Origin: Marisa cornuarietis
Taxonomy: Eukaryota > Mollusca > Gastropoda > Architaenioglossa > Ampullariidae
Direction of reading: 5' to 3'
Assembly: GCA_004794655.1 (NCBI GenBank)
Contig: SMMW01000037.1
Location: 372,001-436,000, forward strand
DNA length: 64,000 bases
The position numbers and the translations under genes are program-made. The notes beneath the pieces are model-generated. The model did no database searches, was not told where the DNA came from, and saw only the letters and a list, made by a program, of their open reading frames with translations. This document shows positions 1 to 14,971 of this stretch, piece by piece. The first letter of the stretch is position 1, and each line of letters begins with the position of its first letter.

Positions 1-1779
1 CTCCCCTGCAGGAATGGGTACCTGATTTATCAAGCAGGGTAAAGTTAGTAGAAGGAAAAGGATGGGCTCTGGCTTCCACATGCAATGGACAACTTGCTCA
101 CACCCCTACAGCCTCTAAGTTATGGGGCTCTTCACTTTCATCTAAACTAGATTTGTGAGACTACTGCAGTTTTTTTTGTCACCCCTCTTGTCACACAAAT
201 AATCAGGTTCTTGTTAAAATATACAAAACTTGCACCACACACACATATGCACACACATGCAAAAGAGTCCATCTCTTAAGCAAATAAAAGAATGTGCACA
301 CATGCTGAAGGATTAAATTACTTATTCTGACATGAGAGCTTCACAATATTGGGATCCAGTATTTCCATCACACAGTGTAATACCATAGCGTTATTTTCAA
401 AAGTAGTATGTGCTGCTATCTATGTGTAAATATGTAAAGATATACAACATGACAGCAAGCCAATCAAGAATAATAGGCATATAAACACAAACAAGTATCC
501 TAGTAACATCAGAGTACACATTCCCTGAAATAAGCCTTCTAAATGTCAAAAATATTCAGTGAAAGTGTATGGTCAGCTCACTTTAAACTCATTTGTCAAA
601 GATAACCCAATCAATATTTTTGTAAATGTTGTGTGTGTTAAGCGAAACAAAGTTACTGCAAGGATTTCAAGCGAATATTGTAATAACTACAAATTTTACT
701 AGGAACAAATGGAAATTCTTTGGTCTTACAAAATTTTTCCTATGAACGAAGACGAATGATAAAAAAAAAAAACACTTGTGATCAAGATAACTGTGGTGTC
801 AAATAAAAAATCTCCATTTAATCTAAGCTGAAAATATATGCAAGGTAGGACCTCAAATGATCTACATTTGGTTGCATGGGAAAACTCCTGAATAAATCCT
901 GCACTGAAGATAATTTTGGAAAAATATTCCAGACAAGAAAAATTGAGCAAAATGTTCCAATATAGATTTATCTTTCAACAATAGCATGAATTATAGAGTC
1001 AATGATCTCTAGAGATTTCTTTTTAAATTGTTAACTTCAACCCAGGTCACATTTAACTGGATTTCTGTGTCCTGTTTGATCAGAATGTGTATTTCCAAAG
1101 TGTGCCCCATCTTTGAATGGCATCATTAGCTACAAGCTTTTGGTAAATTCAAGTTACTTTTCCTTACAAGTTTTTTTAGCTACCCGTACAACTGCCTGAC
1201 GGCATCACAACCTACAGCAAACAGGCACAGCTCTCTGTAAAGCGTGGTATTGGGTATGCAAGTTAGACTGCTGCAGGGATAAGACACGGTCCAGAGAATC
1301 ATTTTCATTATTGTGAAACTCTGCACAATATAGTAAACTCTCTACAATCTGTTTCTCAGGTAGAGGGAGGGATAATGAGGCAACAATTTGACAAAAACAG
1401 GGTCTATAAAAAAAAAAGTTAGCTTGCATCAATTGTCGATCAATGTACACTTAAATCTATAAAACACTATTATTAAATGGAACACATATACCTCCTCTCT
1501 TTTACACACACACACAATTTACAGAACATACCTTTCTCCCCTCCCCAGCTACCATACATAGTGGTCAACTTAGTTTTAACAGAAAAGGAAAGTTACCACT
1601 GTAAGGTGTTATTTTAATGTCATCTCTGTCAACGAAAAGAACATACATTATCTCAATAAATTTTCAGTAGTTAATGGTACCAAGTTTACAAGAGCAGGAT
1701 TATTAAATTCCATGTACCATTCCAAGAAAACTGGTCCTTGGAAATAAACACTATTAGAAGGAGACACCATAATCAACTC

Positions 1780-1952
1780 TTAACCCTCTTGGTTTGAAAA
1801 GCCACGATTGTGGCCTTGCCGGTAGCACGGACAAGGCGATTTTCATTAGCAGCAATAATAAAAAACAAACTTCACCCACTGTCGTCTTCACAGTCTTCAG
1901 TTATAAGCCAGTCATTGTAATGTTCATTTTTATATTGAACCAAGAGGATTAA
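1780..1952 (+). mobile_element. piggyBac-type MITE, copy 1
   Basis: Flanked by TTAA on both sides, with terminal inverted repeats CCCTCTTGGTT / AACCAAGAGG. No coding capacity. It shares its interior with copies at 52.8-53.0 and 56.3-56.5 kb but lacks the left internal block of the 56.3-kb copy. The TTAA target suggests piggyBac mobilisation. Confidence 0.78.
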
Positions 1953-3577
1953 ATATGTGTACCTCATGAATTATGGTACCTTCCAAAGTTTGCATCCCTT
2001 ATCCACAATCCTGTTAAAGAAATGCAGATTTCTTTAAACTGTCTTAATATTTCTGTACACTAAATTTTCCCTACAAATTTCATACAAGCACATAGCTTTT
2101 GCGTAGATCCTTTGCCTGATGAGGAGTTCCAGCAGCTGAGAGTCTTCTTGTGAGCTTGGTGCAAATGTCTAGTATTGATTAGCCTTAAAAAATGTCATCA
2201 AGATGTAGTATTTTTCTATCAAAGCATACATCTCACACTGTCAGCAAACCATGTTAAATAAAGTTACAACAAAGGTATCACAAAACTGCTCACAATCATC
2301 TAATTAAATAGCAGATGTACTACCACAAATACACAGGTAATTTTGCTTTTAAATATAAATCACAGTATTTATAGAGAATGTTGTCTATTGTACTAATGAC
2401 GAAAGCTGAGTGTTCACAGCATTGCCGTCAGTTACAAGTTGTTTTCATTCTCTTGCTACTCCTGCACAACATTTGCAACCATTGCATCATTTCAAAAACT
2501 TACATTAAAAAAAAAAAGTATTAAAATCTGCTCTGGATCAAATCTAACAAAAGGAAAAGCGTGTCTTACACATTACTGGAAGTCTCCCGCGCAAGAGCAA
2601 ATTCTACAAAAGAACAATCTATAAAATTGACTTTTAATATATATGGTAATGAATGTAGAATACTTTTATAAAACACTTAAATCTCTACACTCATGTTGCA
2701 TATCACTCATTTACAATTGAACTAAAGAACCCAACAAGCAGTATAGAAGCAGCAAAATATTCTCTCCAATAAGATGATCGACAATAAAGTTGCTGTAGGG
2801 CATCAATATTGCCCCGTCATATGATGCTTATTAGATCTGTTGCTACCTTCATACAGCTAAAAACTAGCTAAAGTATCGCCTCCCATGAGCATGCAAGAGG
2901 GTTTGTTACATATCACAAGTGTGCTCCCTCTTGCCTGGGAGTGCTTAAAATAAAAGCAATATTTTGGAAGGATTCAGGTTCTAGAACCCACCACATGGAT
3001 TCTGATGTGCTGATTAAGAAATAAAAAAAAAACAACAGTACACCCTATTAAATCCTTCATGGTCATTTCAGTGCTCAGACAATCTTATTTAAAAATGAAT
3101 GGCTGAAAGTTTCTAATCAACACATGGACTGGTCAAACTCTTGGACACTAACCTTGCCCAAATGAAAAAAATGGGAAACTGTAATCATACACAAATACAC
3201 AATATAGATATTTGTTTTAAAGCTATATATGTATATATATTTACACTCTATATATATATATATATATTTAATATTTTTCATTTGAGAGCAGCCATGCTAA
3301 TGCATCCTCAGCTTAACTATGTTATCCCATCTTAGGTATCTTAGACCAAAATCTATGAACTTCCACTGCTGTTCAACATGGGTCTTTTCAACTTAAAAGT
3401 ACATTTAGATTAAGTGTGTTAGCTTCTGTATACTAATTACTTGATAAAACAAGTGCAAATAATAGGTTTTATTATTAATAATCAACACTTGGCACTCATA
3501 CAGGCTGAATATTCACCGACAGTTACACAGACTGGAAAGGGGAAGATAGATACATGGGCACAATACAGACAAATACA

Positions 3578-3870
3578 GTCGTGCATTGCTTAATGGCAGA
3601 GAAATGGATCATTGGATGATTTTAATCGTTGTGGAAACAAGCTCACTTGTGCAAATGTAACTGCTCGCTAATATGTAGGTCCTATACTTGTATACAACTG
3701 GCAGCATAGTAAGTTTGTTTACATCAGCAACGTGTTGCACTACGATGTGAGCATGACTACAGCATCACTAGGTGATAAGGATTTTTTCCACCTCCATTAC
3801 ATTCTGATGGGACCACTGTTGTACTTGCAGTGCATTATTGACCAAAACAATGTTATGTGGTACCTGCATT
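3578..3870. mobile_element. Old non-autonomous DNA transposon relic
   Basis: The left end (CAGTCGTGCATTGCTTAATG) and the right end (ATGGGACCACTGTTG onward to about 3870) resemble, from memory, a vertebrate Tigger/pogo-like non-autonomous family with imperfect inverted ends. The family name is uncertain; no transposase is present. Confidence 0.5.
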
Positions 3871-5963
3871 CATGGAATCCCATCAGACACCAACGTATAA
3901 AATATATATCCAAAGATTTTCATAATAAGGTAGCCAAAACATTTTCTGATGAATATCTTTTCTTTTTTTCGGGAATTGGGGGGCGTGGGCACCGCTTTCC
4001 CATGGACCTTTTCCTACATTTTTAATTGCTCCTTCAGCTATCTACACTTTTCTACTACAATATTTTCAAAACTGACTAGACTGCAGCATACCAAATTATA
4101 TCCCCTACCATTGTGTTTTTAATTGCATAACAAAATAACAACAGTTTTTTTTCTTCCTATTTTGTTTGCAAAGCAATAAACAATAATCAGCAAATCTGTA
4201 TGTTCAATCAGAGTTTGGAATGCATACAATTAAGCATGCCATCTATCCATATGAAAGATAACTTCTGTAAAAAATTCTTTAAACATCAATCTCTTACTCT
4301 GAGCAACAGAAACAAGACTCCTGCTCAAATTGGCCACTTGATGTCATCCTATGCTACTACGTGTTCACGATGTGCAGCATGTGTTTACAATAACATTACA
4401 CACAGCATTTTATCCACAGACATGATAAATTACTGTCACTCAATATGCAAGTCTTCAGTCACTATGAGTCAGGTCTTTAGAGTATCATCCATTATTAGTG
4501 ATCAAACAAAAAGCAATGTTATCACAAAACATGATGATAATATTAGTAATATCACAAAGGTAATAACAACAGCAGACAATGAAGGAAACAAAATGCAATA
4601 CACAATAATCTTAAATACATCTTAATTTCTCACATAACCAAACAAATCAGCACTAGGCCAATCAAGGAGTTGGGTCTAAATTGCATCCATGCCAAACAAC
4701 ATTGCACTGACCACTTCGTTACATAGTGAAACATCCAACAAGGAGGCAAAAAAAATTTTTAAATCCCTCCTATTGTTACCTCCCTTTGATCAATAATCCA
4801 ATAAACTTTTTTTCCCCCATCTTTGATAACCCATGTGACATCATCTATCACGAAGTGAAGTATTTTCTATCCACTGTGTTAGACATGAGATCAGTTATTC
4901 AGCTATTGGGAAGGGAGGCTTTGAGGTGTGTCATTAGAATATATAACATGCCTGCTAGTTTAAACATGGATGTATATCTCTGGACTGCTTGCCCACAAAA
5001 TCTCTTCAAGGCTGAACCTCCTGGTCAAATGTGTTTACTGTTTCAATATCAACATGCAGAGGAAAAGTAAATGATGTGAGGTCTCATGTTGACTGAGATA
5101 CAGAAGCTCAAGCTTTATAGTCCATTGCATTTACAGTTTATCAGCTCTAAGCCCTGGGAAATGGAGGTCAACAACTTTGCCAAAAACAAAAACAAAAAAA
5201 ATACAGGAGCAATTAAGCAACAAACTCATTACAGGTACACTGCCTGCAAACTCATCGCAGCTATACTGATGAAATTAAGAACTTTTACCATGGTTTTTGA
5301 ACTGGCTGTCAAGGACCACGCCAATTCTGAGTAAGGCTAAGCATACTTCTTGCCAGCAGTCCTGAGATTCACATCCATGGTTAATTTACTCTTTATTAAC
5401 CAACAGGGGTTTATAAAATGAGGATTTCCTTCATCACACAGAGATATTCCTGGGATCTGCACATGACCATCATGAGCTAAACATTCCTTCTATACATAGA
5501 GATACCCCTGGGATCTGCACAAAATTAAGTGAAAGAATATATAAACAGGACCTCCAACATATTAAAAGACTGACAGAAAAATGCATTAATCAACAAAAAT
5601 CTTTGTCATGAGATACTCATAAATAAAGAGGAGAAAGGTTTACCCCTTGTACAATTGGCTCAAGATCTTCAAGCATTTCATAGAAAAAAGTCTGAGCTGA
5701 TGTCCTGGGTTCATATTCATTAAGACTGGCAGTCCACCCATGGTTAAAATTGCCCTAACCTGGGTAGGGAACCAGCTGGTTAAGTTAACCCAACAGGCAA
5801 ACTGACTCCTGATTCATAAGCCACTGACACGTAGTTACCTAACCAACCAGCATATCAGGAATTCCTGGAAAAGGGGAGCCACCACATGTGAAGCATGAGA
5901 CCTACAACTAAAATGAAAAACATTTTAAAAAAATAAAAAAGCAAGCAAGAAGCTACAATCAAA

Positions 5964-5969
5964 TTTATT
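5964..5969 (-). terminator. Candidate poly(A) signal of SLC35F5-like gene
   Basis: AATAAA on the minus strand, about 530 bases past the stop codon; the first perfect hexamer noticed downstream. Hexamers are frequent in such AT-rich DNA, so this is only a candidate 3' end. Confidence 0.35.
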
Positions 5970-6498
5970 CAATCAGACCCAAAAATATTTATGCATAAGC
6001 AAAAATATTAATTTAGTTTCAATTAAAAAAATTAAATGACCAGCAGAAAGAAACACCGTTGATTGCAATAATCAGTTTTGTTTTGTATAGTGTCTGCTAC
6101 TCACAGATCATCAGCTCAATAAAAACAGTACTATCAAACAGTTCTGTACCATTATATCTGTCCAGTTTAATGGAAGGGCTAGAAAGCATCTGCACTTGCT
6201 TCAGTTGAACTAAATCAATCATGACTGCCATATTTACCCTAGTTGGGCGATAGAAGGGGCACCTCTGACAAAATACCAGCTGGTAAAATGGTTTTTGGTA
6301 AACCTACTCTGAGTCTATGCATATAGAGTGTTAGCTGCTATCTCTGGTTAGCCAATCTATCCAGCTGTGGTAGCAGCCTGTGTAAATATGCTCCATGAAT
6401 ATGAGCCCTGGGCAACTCATGAACATCTCAATGGGTAGTCTGACATGTCAGACCATAAAGTACTGGGTGGTGCAGAGGCCCTCCACAGCATTACACAT

Positions 6499-6556
6499 TT
6501 AACTACTGTCCCCGTTGATCAGGCTGGTTGTCTGCTCTCGATCCAGCTCTCGTATC
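6499..6556 (-). CDS. SLC35F5: SLC35F5-like terminal coding exon 12
   Basis: Encodes residues 436-454, [19 protein letters not shown], then TAA. It aligns with the vertebrate C terminus around 'EDSEQCESLIS'. Acceptor AACCAG 213 bases past exon 11. A tail-like open stretch near 2.1 kb was considered and rejected in favour of this exon. Confidence 0.88.
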
Positions 6557-9500
6557 CTGGTTATATAAGAATCATAAGTTCATGGAGTTAGTGTGTTGGT
6601 GATTACAGCTATGCATACAAAACAATTTATACCTATTATCTGAATGCACCTGCGTTTTGCTCTCAACACAGATTGGTAGTTATTATACATATACATTTTC
6701 AACTATTCCAGATTAACTAAATATTCTGATCACTTAAAACCTTTGTTACACAAAAGTCATAAAACTCACCTCTGTACAATTCTGCGCCGACAAAGACAGT
6801 GTAGCAATTTCTTCAAACCCACTAATACAGGATCCCAGGTTTCCCAGTGCGTCAAAAAGGCCACCGCAATGAAAGCAACGAAGACAGGAATGGTACCCAG
6901 ATAAAAGAGAATGGAGAAGCTCTTCTGCAAACATTCATTAAAAAAGGCTATCAGTGAAAAAAACTACAACTGAATATTGCAATAATGGTAACATATAGTC
7001 TAATTTACTTTTAACTAGCAGCTCATTTCAACTGTCTGTTGCAAAGCCAACCTTTAAGCTACAATTGCCTGAAAACTTTAATAAATAGTATGTTATTCTA
7101 TGATAGCCAAAACAAACTAAAAATTCAAACTGGTCTTGACTGCAAAGAACCATCCAGTGAAGAATTTGGCCTTCGAACTGCTTTTCAAACCTCCTAAGCA
7201 TGAGAACTACTAATTCTATGATACTACAGCCCAACAACTTCAATAAGCTGAAAGCTGTTGGCTTCACAAGCAGCTGCATAAAGAAAGGTTCAAGCTACAA
7301 CATATCCTTTCATTTTGATCTCGTGTAACCTGGCAGAGTAAGTAAAGAGTTCCATATTCTAGTGGTTGGAGAGAGAGTGAACATAAATGGCTCCTTGCGT
7401 CTAGGGTACACTATGTGGAAGACAAAACCCAGCCTTCTCATTCAACCACATTTTACCTCTCCTGATGTCCTGATAAATCAAATATCTATTTTGACCAAGC
7501 AGCTAGTAGATATGCTGGGAAAAATTTCAAACCACAAGCCCAAGCAGGCCTTGAACTATCAATTTTCTGCTCCACAGTCATTAACACACTAACCAACAGG
7601 CTAAGGAGCCTCCCAAACCCTCTGGACTGTTCTCAAACAAAATTGTCCAGTTTTAACTCTTCCTACACAGTTCCCACCCACAGATGCAGATGTCATCATA
7701 GCTATAGCTCAAGTGCATCATTTCGTCCAGATTAAATAACTGAAACCAAACCTTCGTTTAGAGATTTATTTTTATGGGAAAAACACATTACAGCAGCCAA
7801 ATTTTTCAAGTTCTGATAGGGAAACAAGCATAATACAAGCAAACAGTCCATCAAGAAGGAAAATGAGAGTTTAAAAAAACTTGTTATTTCAAACAAACAA
7901 AAAAATACTTACCCCTTGCACAACAACATCGGCTATCATGGACAGTGGTATGGTAAGACTTAAGGAAAGTGTTGCCACCAAAGAGGAAGTCAAAAAACAA
8001 CCCCTGCAAAAAAATAGATACCTCATAATACTGACAGATTATATATACCTGATTAAAAAAATTTCACCAAATATCAATTTATAATTTATTTTAGCATTTT
8101 AGCCCTTTCGCAAAAAAAAAGTTAGGTTAAATGCAAGTTAACATGAAATCTTTTGTTTTCTGCATTCCTTTTATTTTAAAAAAATCTGGTACTTTGTCTC
8201 CAGACATGTGAAGACAAATTCTAATGATTACTGCATGTTACAAGGTGTGTTAAGAACCAAGAGTAAGGACAACAATCTTCCTTTAGCAAGGAATCATGGA
8301 TTAAATACAGTGAACTGAAATGAGACTATGCTCAAAACAATCTCTTGTTAGAGCAAACTTTAAATATTAGACAAAGGCAGCATGGCTCTTTCACTGACAT
8401 ATAGAAAGGACTTTTCAGCAGTGCAAAATCAAGTCTTCATATGACCTGCTTACCATAACCATAAAAATTCTGACAACACAGTTCCCACTAAACCATTTGT
8501 CAGAATAAGTAGCCATTGTTTCTTGTCTGGCAGTTGAAACTCCTCTGCTTGTGAATAGTGCAAGATGAAAAACCCTGGCCACAACACCAAAGCACACCAC
8601 AAGCCCACAAACCCTGCAAAAGTAGCAAAGTACCTGGCATCAGCCAACAGTAAAGGAAAAGGCCATCAAATATCATTATTAGTGTAAGCCATTTTCTATC
8701 CTAAAAATCCTTGAGAGAAAAAAAAACTAAGCAATTAAACCAATTTTGAGCAAGTTCTTAGGTTACACTCCTTGCCTGTAACATGTAAATTGTAAATGAC
8801 CAGTAACAAGCAGCTAAGCCAGAAAAGTCTAGTGTGATAAATCTGATCTCAAAATGCTAAAGTCAGCTGCTGAGCAGACAAGGACTGACCGAAGAACATT
8901 GGAATGTCCATCTGTTCCTCATGCTTGATTCTGCGTCGCACCATGACCAGATAGAAAGCATAAAGCATTGCGCTGCCCAGGCCCCAGAGAGCTCCAGCTG
9001 GAACCTCATCCTCCAGTTTCAAGTCTGCCATGCAAACTATCACCACTCCCCCAACACTGCAGAGACAATGAGAAGGGTATAGACAGAGCTAGTCTACGAA
9101 AAATGGCTTAAATGATGGAGTAAGTTTCTATTTGGGAAGAGAGGGAAATCACCATTTGTAAAAAATATTTCCAACCCACAGGTGGTGCTGATACAACAGG
9201 TGTTAAGCTCTCATTTAACATAGGGTGATAATATGACATAACTTAATTGCCCATGGAACTGGTGGCTTCAGATAACACTTATATGGGGAGAAGATCATAA
9301 TAGTTTACTCTATTAACCTGGCTGAGCCAGCAACTAAGGCTATATCACAGAAAGGCAGCCAGCTCTGTAAACAGATGCCACATGCAGAGAAAGAACAGCA
9401 TGCCCGAGACAAGAGCTGAACCCAGGACAGCAAAGCTTCACTGTATTGGTGACAGGCACTAGCCATTATGCCACCAGCCACCCCATTATGTTACAATACA

Positions 9501-12500
9501 ATACACCTATATTTATACACAAGGGCAATTCCAGATAGTGCTTGTACTAGCAGTAATATATATATATATGTGATATAGAGGAGATAATACATACATGTAC
9601 ATGTCAAAATAATTTTTCTCTCTCGTGCGTGCCCGCACACACACACACACACATTCCCTGCAACAGTAGATACAGTTGGTGACCTTAGGTCACCTCAGGC
9701 TAGTACAAGATCACGGCCAGTGAGAGATGATCAGGTGAATGGCACGTGAAATAAAATGAATTGCGGTGATGATTGGTTTTGCATACAGGCATCGCGTACC
9801 TACAGCTTGAAAGAGTGAAAACTCACATGCCAACACATGATCAGAAATAGAGAGGATACGGGATACCTTCCTAAAGATTTGCTGATGACAGAAGGCTGCC
9901 AAGTCCCTCTGCCTGATCACAGTGATCTTGGAACAGATATTAATAAGGGAGACAAGACTATTCCTGTTCCCTAAGGAGAGGTTGTGGAACCAAGAGATGA
10001 AAGAAAAAGTGATCAGACTTTCAATGAAGGACTGACAGAACCGACTGAGGATAACAGAGCCGACAGAGAAAGATTTGAGTTTCCATAGGAGGTACAGGCG
10101 TTGTTGGCTCTTACGGAAGATCATGTCAGTGTTCATGTACCATTTAAGTTTGTTATCGAAATGGGTGCCTAAATATTTGTAAGAGTTGACTACCTCGATG
10201 GCATCATCATGACTGTCTCAGTCCAAAAGTCGAAGATCATTTCTTTAGTCTTTGAGTCATTCAAGACAAGAAAGTGTTCATCACACTAGTGTACACAGTC
10301 AGGAAGAGCACCATTGTGAACGTGTTTATCATCATAAAAAGTGACAGCAATGCAGAGTCATCAACAAATTTTATAAGAAAACTCCTATCCGTAGTGCTTC
10401 TACAACTGTTAGTATATAGTATCAACAGTAGTGGAGACAAGCAGCAAACTTGAGGGAAACCTGTACAGGTGACAACAAGATCTGAGAGAAAACCGTTAAC
10501 AGAAACTCTCTGCTACCTGTCAGTCAAAAAGTCCAGGATCCAGAGAGTTAGTTGGTGGGATAGATGGAACTCTTAGACTGTCAGCTAAGAAATGAGGTTG
10601 CATAGTGTTAAAGGAGATGCATGTATACCCACACCACCATCCACAGAATAAGGTCAAAAATTTTATGTTTGTACACAGATAAGCCTAATATATGCCACAT
10701 CTCTTCCATTGGCTGAGGCCTTGACAATGTAAAAATATCCATCTGCAATCCTGACATTTATGTTGTTGACCTCATTCTGTGCATGGTGATGTTTGCTGGC
10801 ATGTATATTAAGAATGGAAGGGGGTATTCACACATATTTTGGAAAATCTATCTAGCATTTGGGAAAGAGCTTTACCTAGTCATTAGAAAATAAATTTTGC
10901 ACCCCCTAGACTTTTAACATCCCACTGATTTCCTATTTTATCTGAACTTTTATCATTTTATCTTTTAGCTATATTATGACAAGATGTCACAAACCTGCTG
11001 TTTTCTTTTTAAACTAGGAAAGGGATGGGAAATGAGGAAGCCGGGAAAACCGAAAGGCGAGAAATCAGTGAGTCATGAGACGGCTGACAGTTTAATTAAG
11101 GGCTGTTTAAAGAACGAAATGGAAAGAGTAGAGAAGAATGAAAAGAGCGTTTTGTTGTGCTTTTGATTGTATTTGTGTGCTGGTCTCCTCCTTGAAGTGA
11201 GTGGGGAACGTGACAGTCTGCTCGGTGTGCTTGAAAGTCCTGACCAGACTTTAGAGTGAAATTTGTCATACTGAACCTGTTGAGGTGAGTGTGTGTCTAT
11301 GTAAACTTTTGTCTTTAAATGGTGGTTGATATTTTTTTTTGACTGTTGTAAATTTAAATGGTGGAGTTTGAAAGGGTGATTATAGTTTTCTGTACAAGAT
11401 AAATAGTTGAAAGTAGGTTATTGTTTGGGGAGTGTGGATGATTTAGACATTGATATACCGATAGTTAAAGATTGTTATTTTCTGTCCAGGTTTTGCTTTT
11501 TCTTCTTCTATCTTTTCTGGCTATCTACTGTGTGTTCGTCGGCTGTCGGAGGATGGAACGTACCTAGTTTTGGAAAGGACAGTGCCAGGAACAGAGACTG
11601 TTGTGTGTGGTTTGTGTTTTTGTTTTCTTGGCTTCGCGGAGGACTGCACCTTCAAAGTGCTAAATATTGGACTCTTGACTGGAGATGGAACTGTGAATGA
11701 GCATTGGATTCTTGACTGGAAAGAGAACTGGGTTGGGGTGTTTACACTTGCATTTAGATTTTTGGTTTTCTTGTTGATTATTATTTCTTCTTTCAAATTA
11801 TATTTATCTTTAAATTTAACTGTTGTTGTGTTATAATCTCGTCTGAAAGTCACTGTAGAGTGCATGTGACACAAGGTGACTCAATGAAGAAATTTCAAAA
11901 ACCTTTTCTCAGTAACTATCACTATCAAATTATTAGTGCATAACAAATTCTTTTTGAATCCTCATTTAGGCTTCTCCAGCATGTCTGATAATATGCTGCA
12001 GAATCATCTACAAAATTCCAGGAAAGATTTTAACATGTACTTATAAGTATTTCTCTTCTATACTAAATCAACACCTTTGCAGCTCATATCTGTTAAGCTT
12101 CCCTTCATTCACCTGATAAGAACAGCAACCAGCTTTGACAGTGTGAAGCGGTCAACCTGAGAACTGGGATAGATGGCAGCACATATCAAGGTAAAAAGGC
12201 CTGATGTTGAGGCCAACACATTCACAATACCTGCTTCAGTCTCAAGCAGCGCCATCTGGTAGGTGTAGTTGGCAAAAAACCACTGCAAGACATTCCATAA
12301 AACAACTCTAAAACATCTGTTTTAAAGGTATGGCTGACTTCATTTCTGACAGTAAGAAATTTATTGACAAATATCTGGAAATGAATGGGAAAAATACCAA
12401 GAAAAAAAGCAACTGATACAATTTGACTTCTACAAACAAACAAAACAAACACATAATTCTTGATAATCCTACTAAGTAAAACTCATAAATTGCAATCTTT

Positions 12501-14931
12501 GCCTTTGCAGGAACTTCTTGTAAAGAGTAAACTACTGACATGGTACCAGGCATTAATTATGGAATAAATTATGTTTATGTCCCTTGTTACATTCTGGCAA
12601 ACTCGTGCCATAGGATGACAGGAACACATATCTGTCACATCATTTTAGGTACAGCACTTCACAGTCTCATGCGCAGATACATTAACATGGTTAAGACTTC
12701 AAGGGCTTGGCATAAATCTAAAGCCATATCATTAGTTTGTAAGAGAAACCTGTGCTCACCACAATGCAGAAAATAAAAGCCAGTCTAGCGACTTGTCTCA
12801 CAGTCAGCTTGCTGCCTATATGTGTGCGCTCCTCTTCTGCTCTTAGAAATGCCTGGTAGGATAACCTGGATAACAATGCCTCCTCTGCATGCTCCTCTGG
12901 AAAACAATGTTTATTTTATTTGGTACACATTAACGTTTTCAATTTACCATTAAAAACATAGCTGGTGTTTCACAGTTTCAATTACCTAAGCAACCTATAA
13001 TGGTTTCAAAGAACACAAGTGGACGTTGCTAATACAGCTGTCACAGCTGTAAACACTTTCTTATACTTTCATTTTTAATGACAGCTTTTGGTTATGGTAG
13101 CAAAATCTCCAAGTAAACAAAAAAGAAAATGATATGTGCCTGCAACCTTGCAGAATATTATAACAAAAAAAATTAAAATAATAGAAATTAGCATAAAGAT
13201 ATCATTAAGGTATTGAAAAAAATATACCTGACAATTGTCTGACTTCTGACAAATTACTAAATCGAACCGACTTTCCGCTTCCACCATCTGTAACAAAAAA
13301 AAACATTATGACTTGCACTGTAATGGAACAAAGCCAAGATCAACACTGAGTGGCAAAACAGAAAAATAGCCAAAAAATTATCAACACCTTCTGTATCTTG
13401 TCAGAAAAAATTGTAAGGTGAGTACAATACACAGCAGAAAAAATCCCACATAAATTATGAAGATCTATCTTTTCAGTACTTGTTCTGAGACCAAAAAAAA
13501 AGTCAATTAATATTTCATAGCTATCTCACCTTGCCTTATATGCTGTAAAATGCAACTTATAATAACTTTTTAAATTAATAAATGAAACGTCTTACTTCCA
13601 GCATCATCTGATTCTGTTCCACTGTTGTGACTATCAAATTTGATGGGCACAAAAATGGGGTCACTCTGTTAACAAAAATTATGATGGCTACCACTGTTGT
13701 TCAAATAAATTTCTATGCTTATACAGATGTGTTTATATAAATTGTTTATGTAACTGTCAAAACCTATTCCCATATGAATATGGATAAAGGGAATGATAAA
13801 GATATGACATCCAGATAATAAGCCTTATAGACAGGCATCAAAAAGATAACTGAGTATTGGCAAAGTATCAGACAGATTAATAAATAGACAAATTGATGCT
13901 AACCGAAAACCAGTCTACTTTTCTTTCCCATGAATTAGAAAAGACCAAGAGGCACATTATACAACAGCTCATTTTGTTGCTGTCTTTCAGCCACAAAAAA
14001 TTACCACCAATTCCTGGAAGTCATAAACTTACAATGTGGCTTTCTGGCTCTGCAGAGGGTGACACAGACAAAGCATCCTGAGTAACCTTCTGTTGAAATA
14101 ATGAAGCACTATTTACAAGGTGGTCAAGACAGACAAGGACTTAAGTTTATGTTTAAACAGCCTACAGGCATGTGACCAAGACAATGCTAAGCAGGAAAAT
14201 GACCCCTTCTTATTCTGACTTAAGCAAAAATATAAAAGTAAGTAGAAAGTGTAATTTATAATATAGTTTGTACAAGAATGCATTTCATTAATAAAGAACT
14301 CATATAGCAAAGTTCTTAAGCCTTAACTGTAAATTTTAAGGGCTGCTGGGCTTGGTTAGGTACTCATATCTCCTTTCTATAAATTAATAGCGCTTACAGT
14401 TTTCAGAGGGTAAAGAAGCCAAAGGCAGTGTATGTATTTGGGGCTAAACCAATGCCTCTCTGGACATTGTCTCTGTAACTAAAAACTCTGACAGCAATTT
14501 AACATATGTAACAGCATTAATATTACACTTACTCTATCTCGCACCCTTCTGCACTGTTCCCGCCATGGTCCCCAGAAAATAAAACCAATGAGGTACATGG
14601 AGAACATAACTGTCTTGAGATAGGTGGTGAAGAAGGGCTTTTTATAGTTAGCATCCTTGAAGATGTACTGAAAATACAAGAAAGTGTACAAATCTTTCTA
14701 ATACGTCTTACAAATAACACTATTAATACATTTAGAAAAAACTAGATTACGCAGCCATTAAAAATCTACATGATAATCATATTTTCATTTCTGTACCAGA
14801 TTTAATTTTCTTACAAGGATGTGAAAATTAAAACTGGTATAGACATGAAAATATAGTTTTACAATTGTGCTTATTATCTAAGTAAATATAATTCTCATCA
14901 TAGTTGCTGTGTATTGATTACTTTTGTGTAT

Positions 14932-14971
<40 letters not shown>

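Larger units (their letters stand above)
1..5960. other. AT-rich region downstream of SLC35F5
   Basis: Apart from the MITE at 1.8 kb and the transposon relic at 3.6 kb, no gene was recognised. Open frames up to 141 codons (4200-4622, plus) show no known motif. A minus-strand frame at 1205-1403 follows a strong splice acceptor and is reported as a finding. Confidence 0.6.

Noticed and set aside
2095..2160. Minus-strand open stretch SSQEDSQLLELLI resembling a SLC35F5 C terminus
   Set aside because: The exon at 6499-6556 joins in phase with a clean acceptor, matches the family tail and stops at once. The 2.1-kb stretch has a weak acceptor and lies 4.4 kb further on.
4200..4625. 141-codon plus-strand frame downstream of SLC35F5
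   Set aside because: Composition simply mirrors AT-rich DNA, no motif was recognised, and length is within chance expectation for the window.
10984..11870. Possible LTR or gene fragment in SLC35F5 intron 7 (open frames on both strands, an internal near-repeat around 11670-11730)
   Set aside because: No terminal repeats, primer-binding site or protein motif could be identified.
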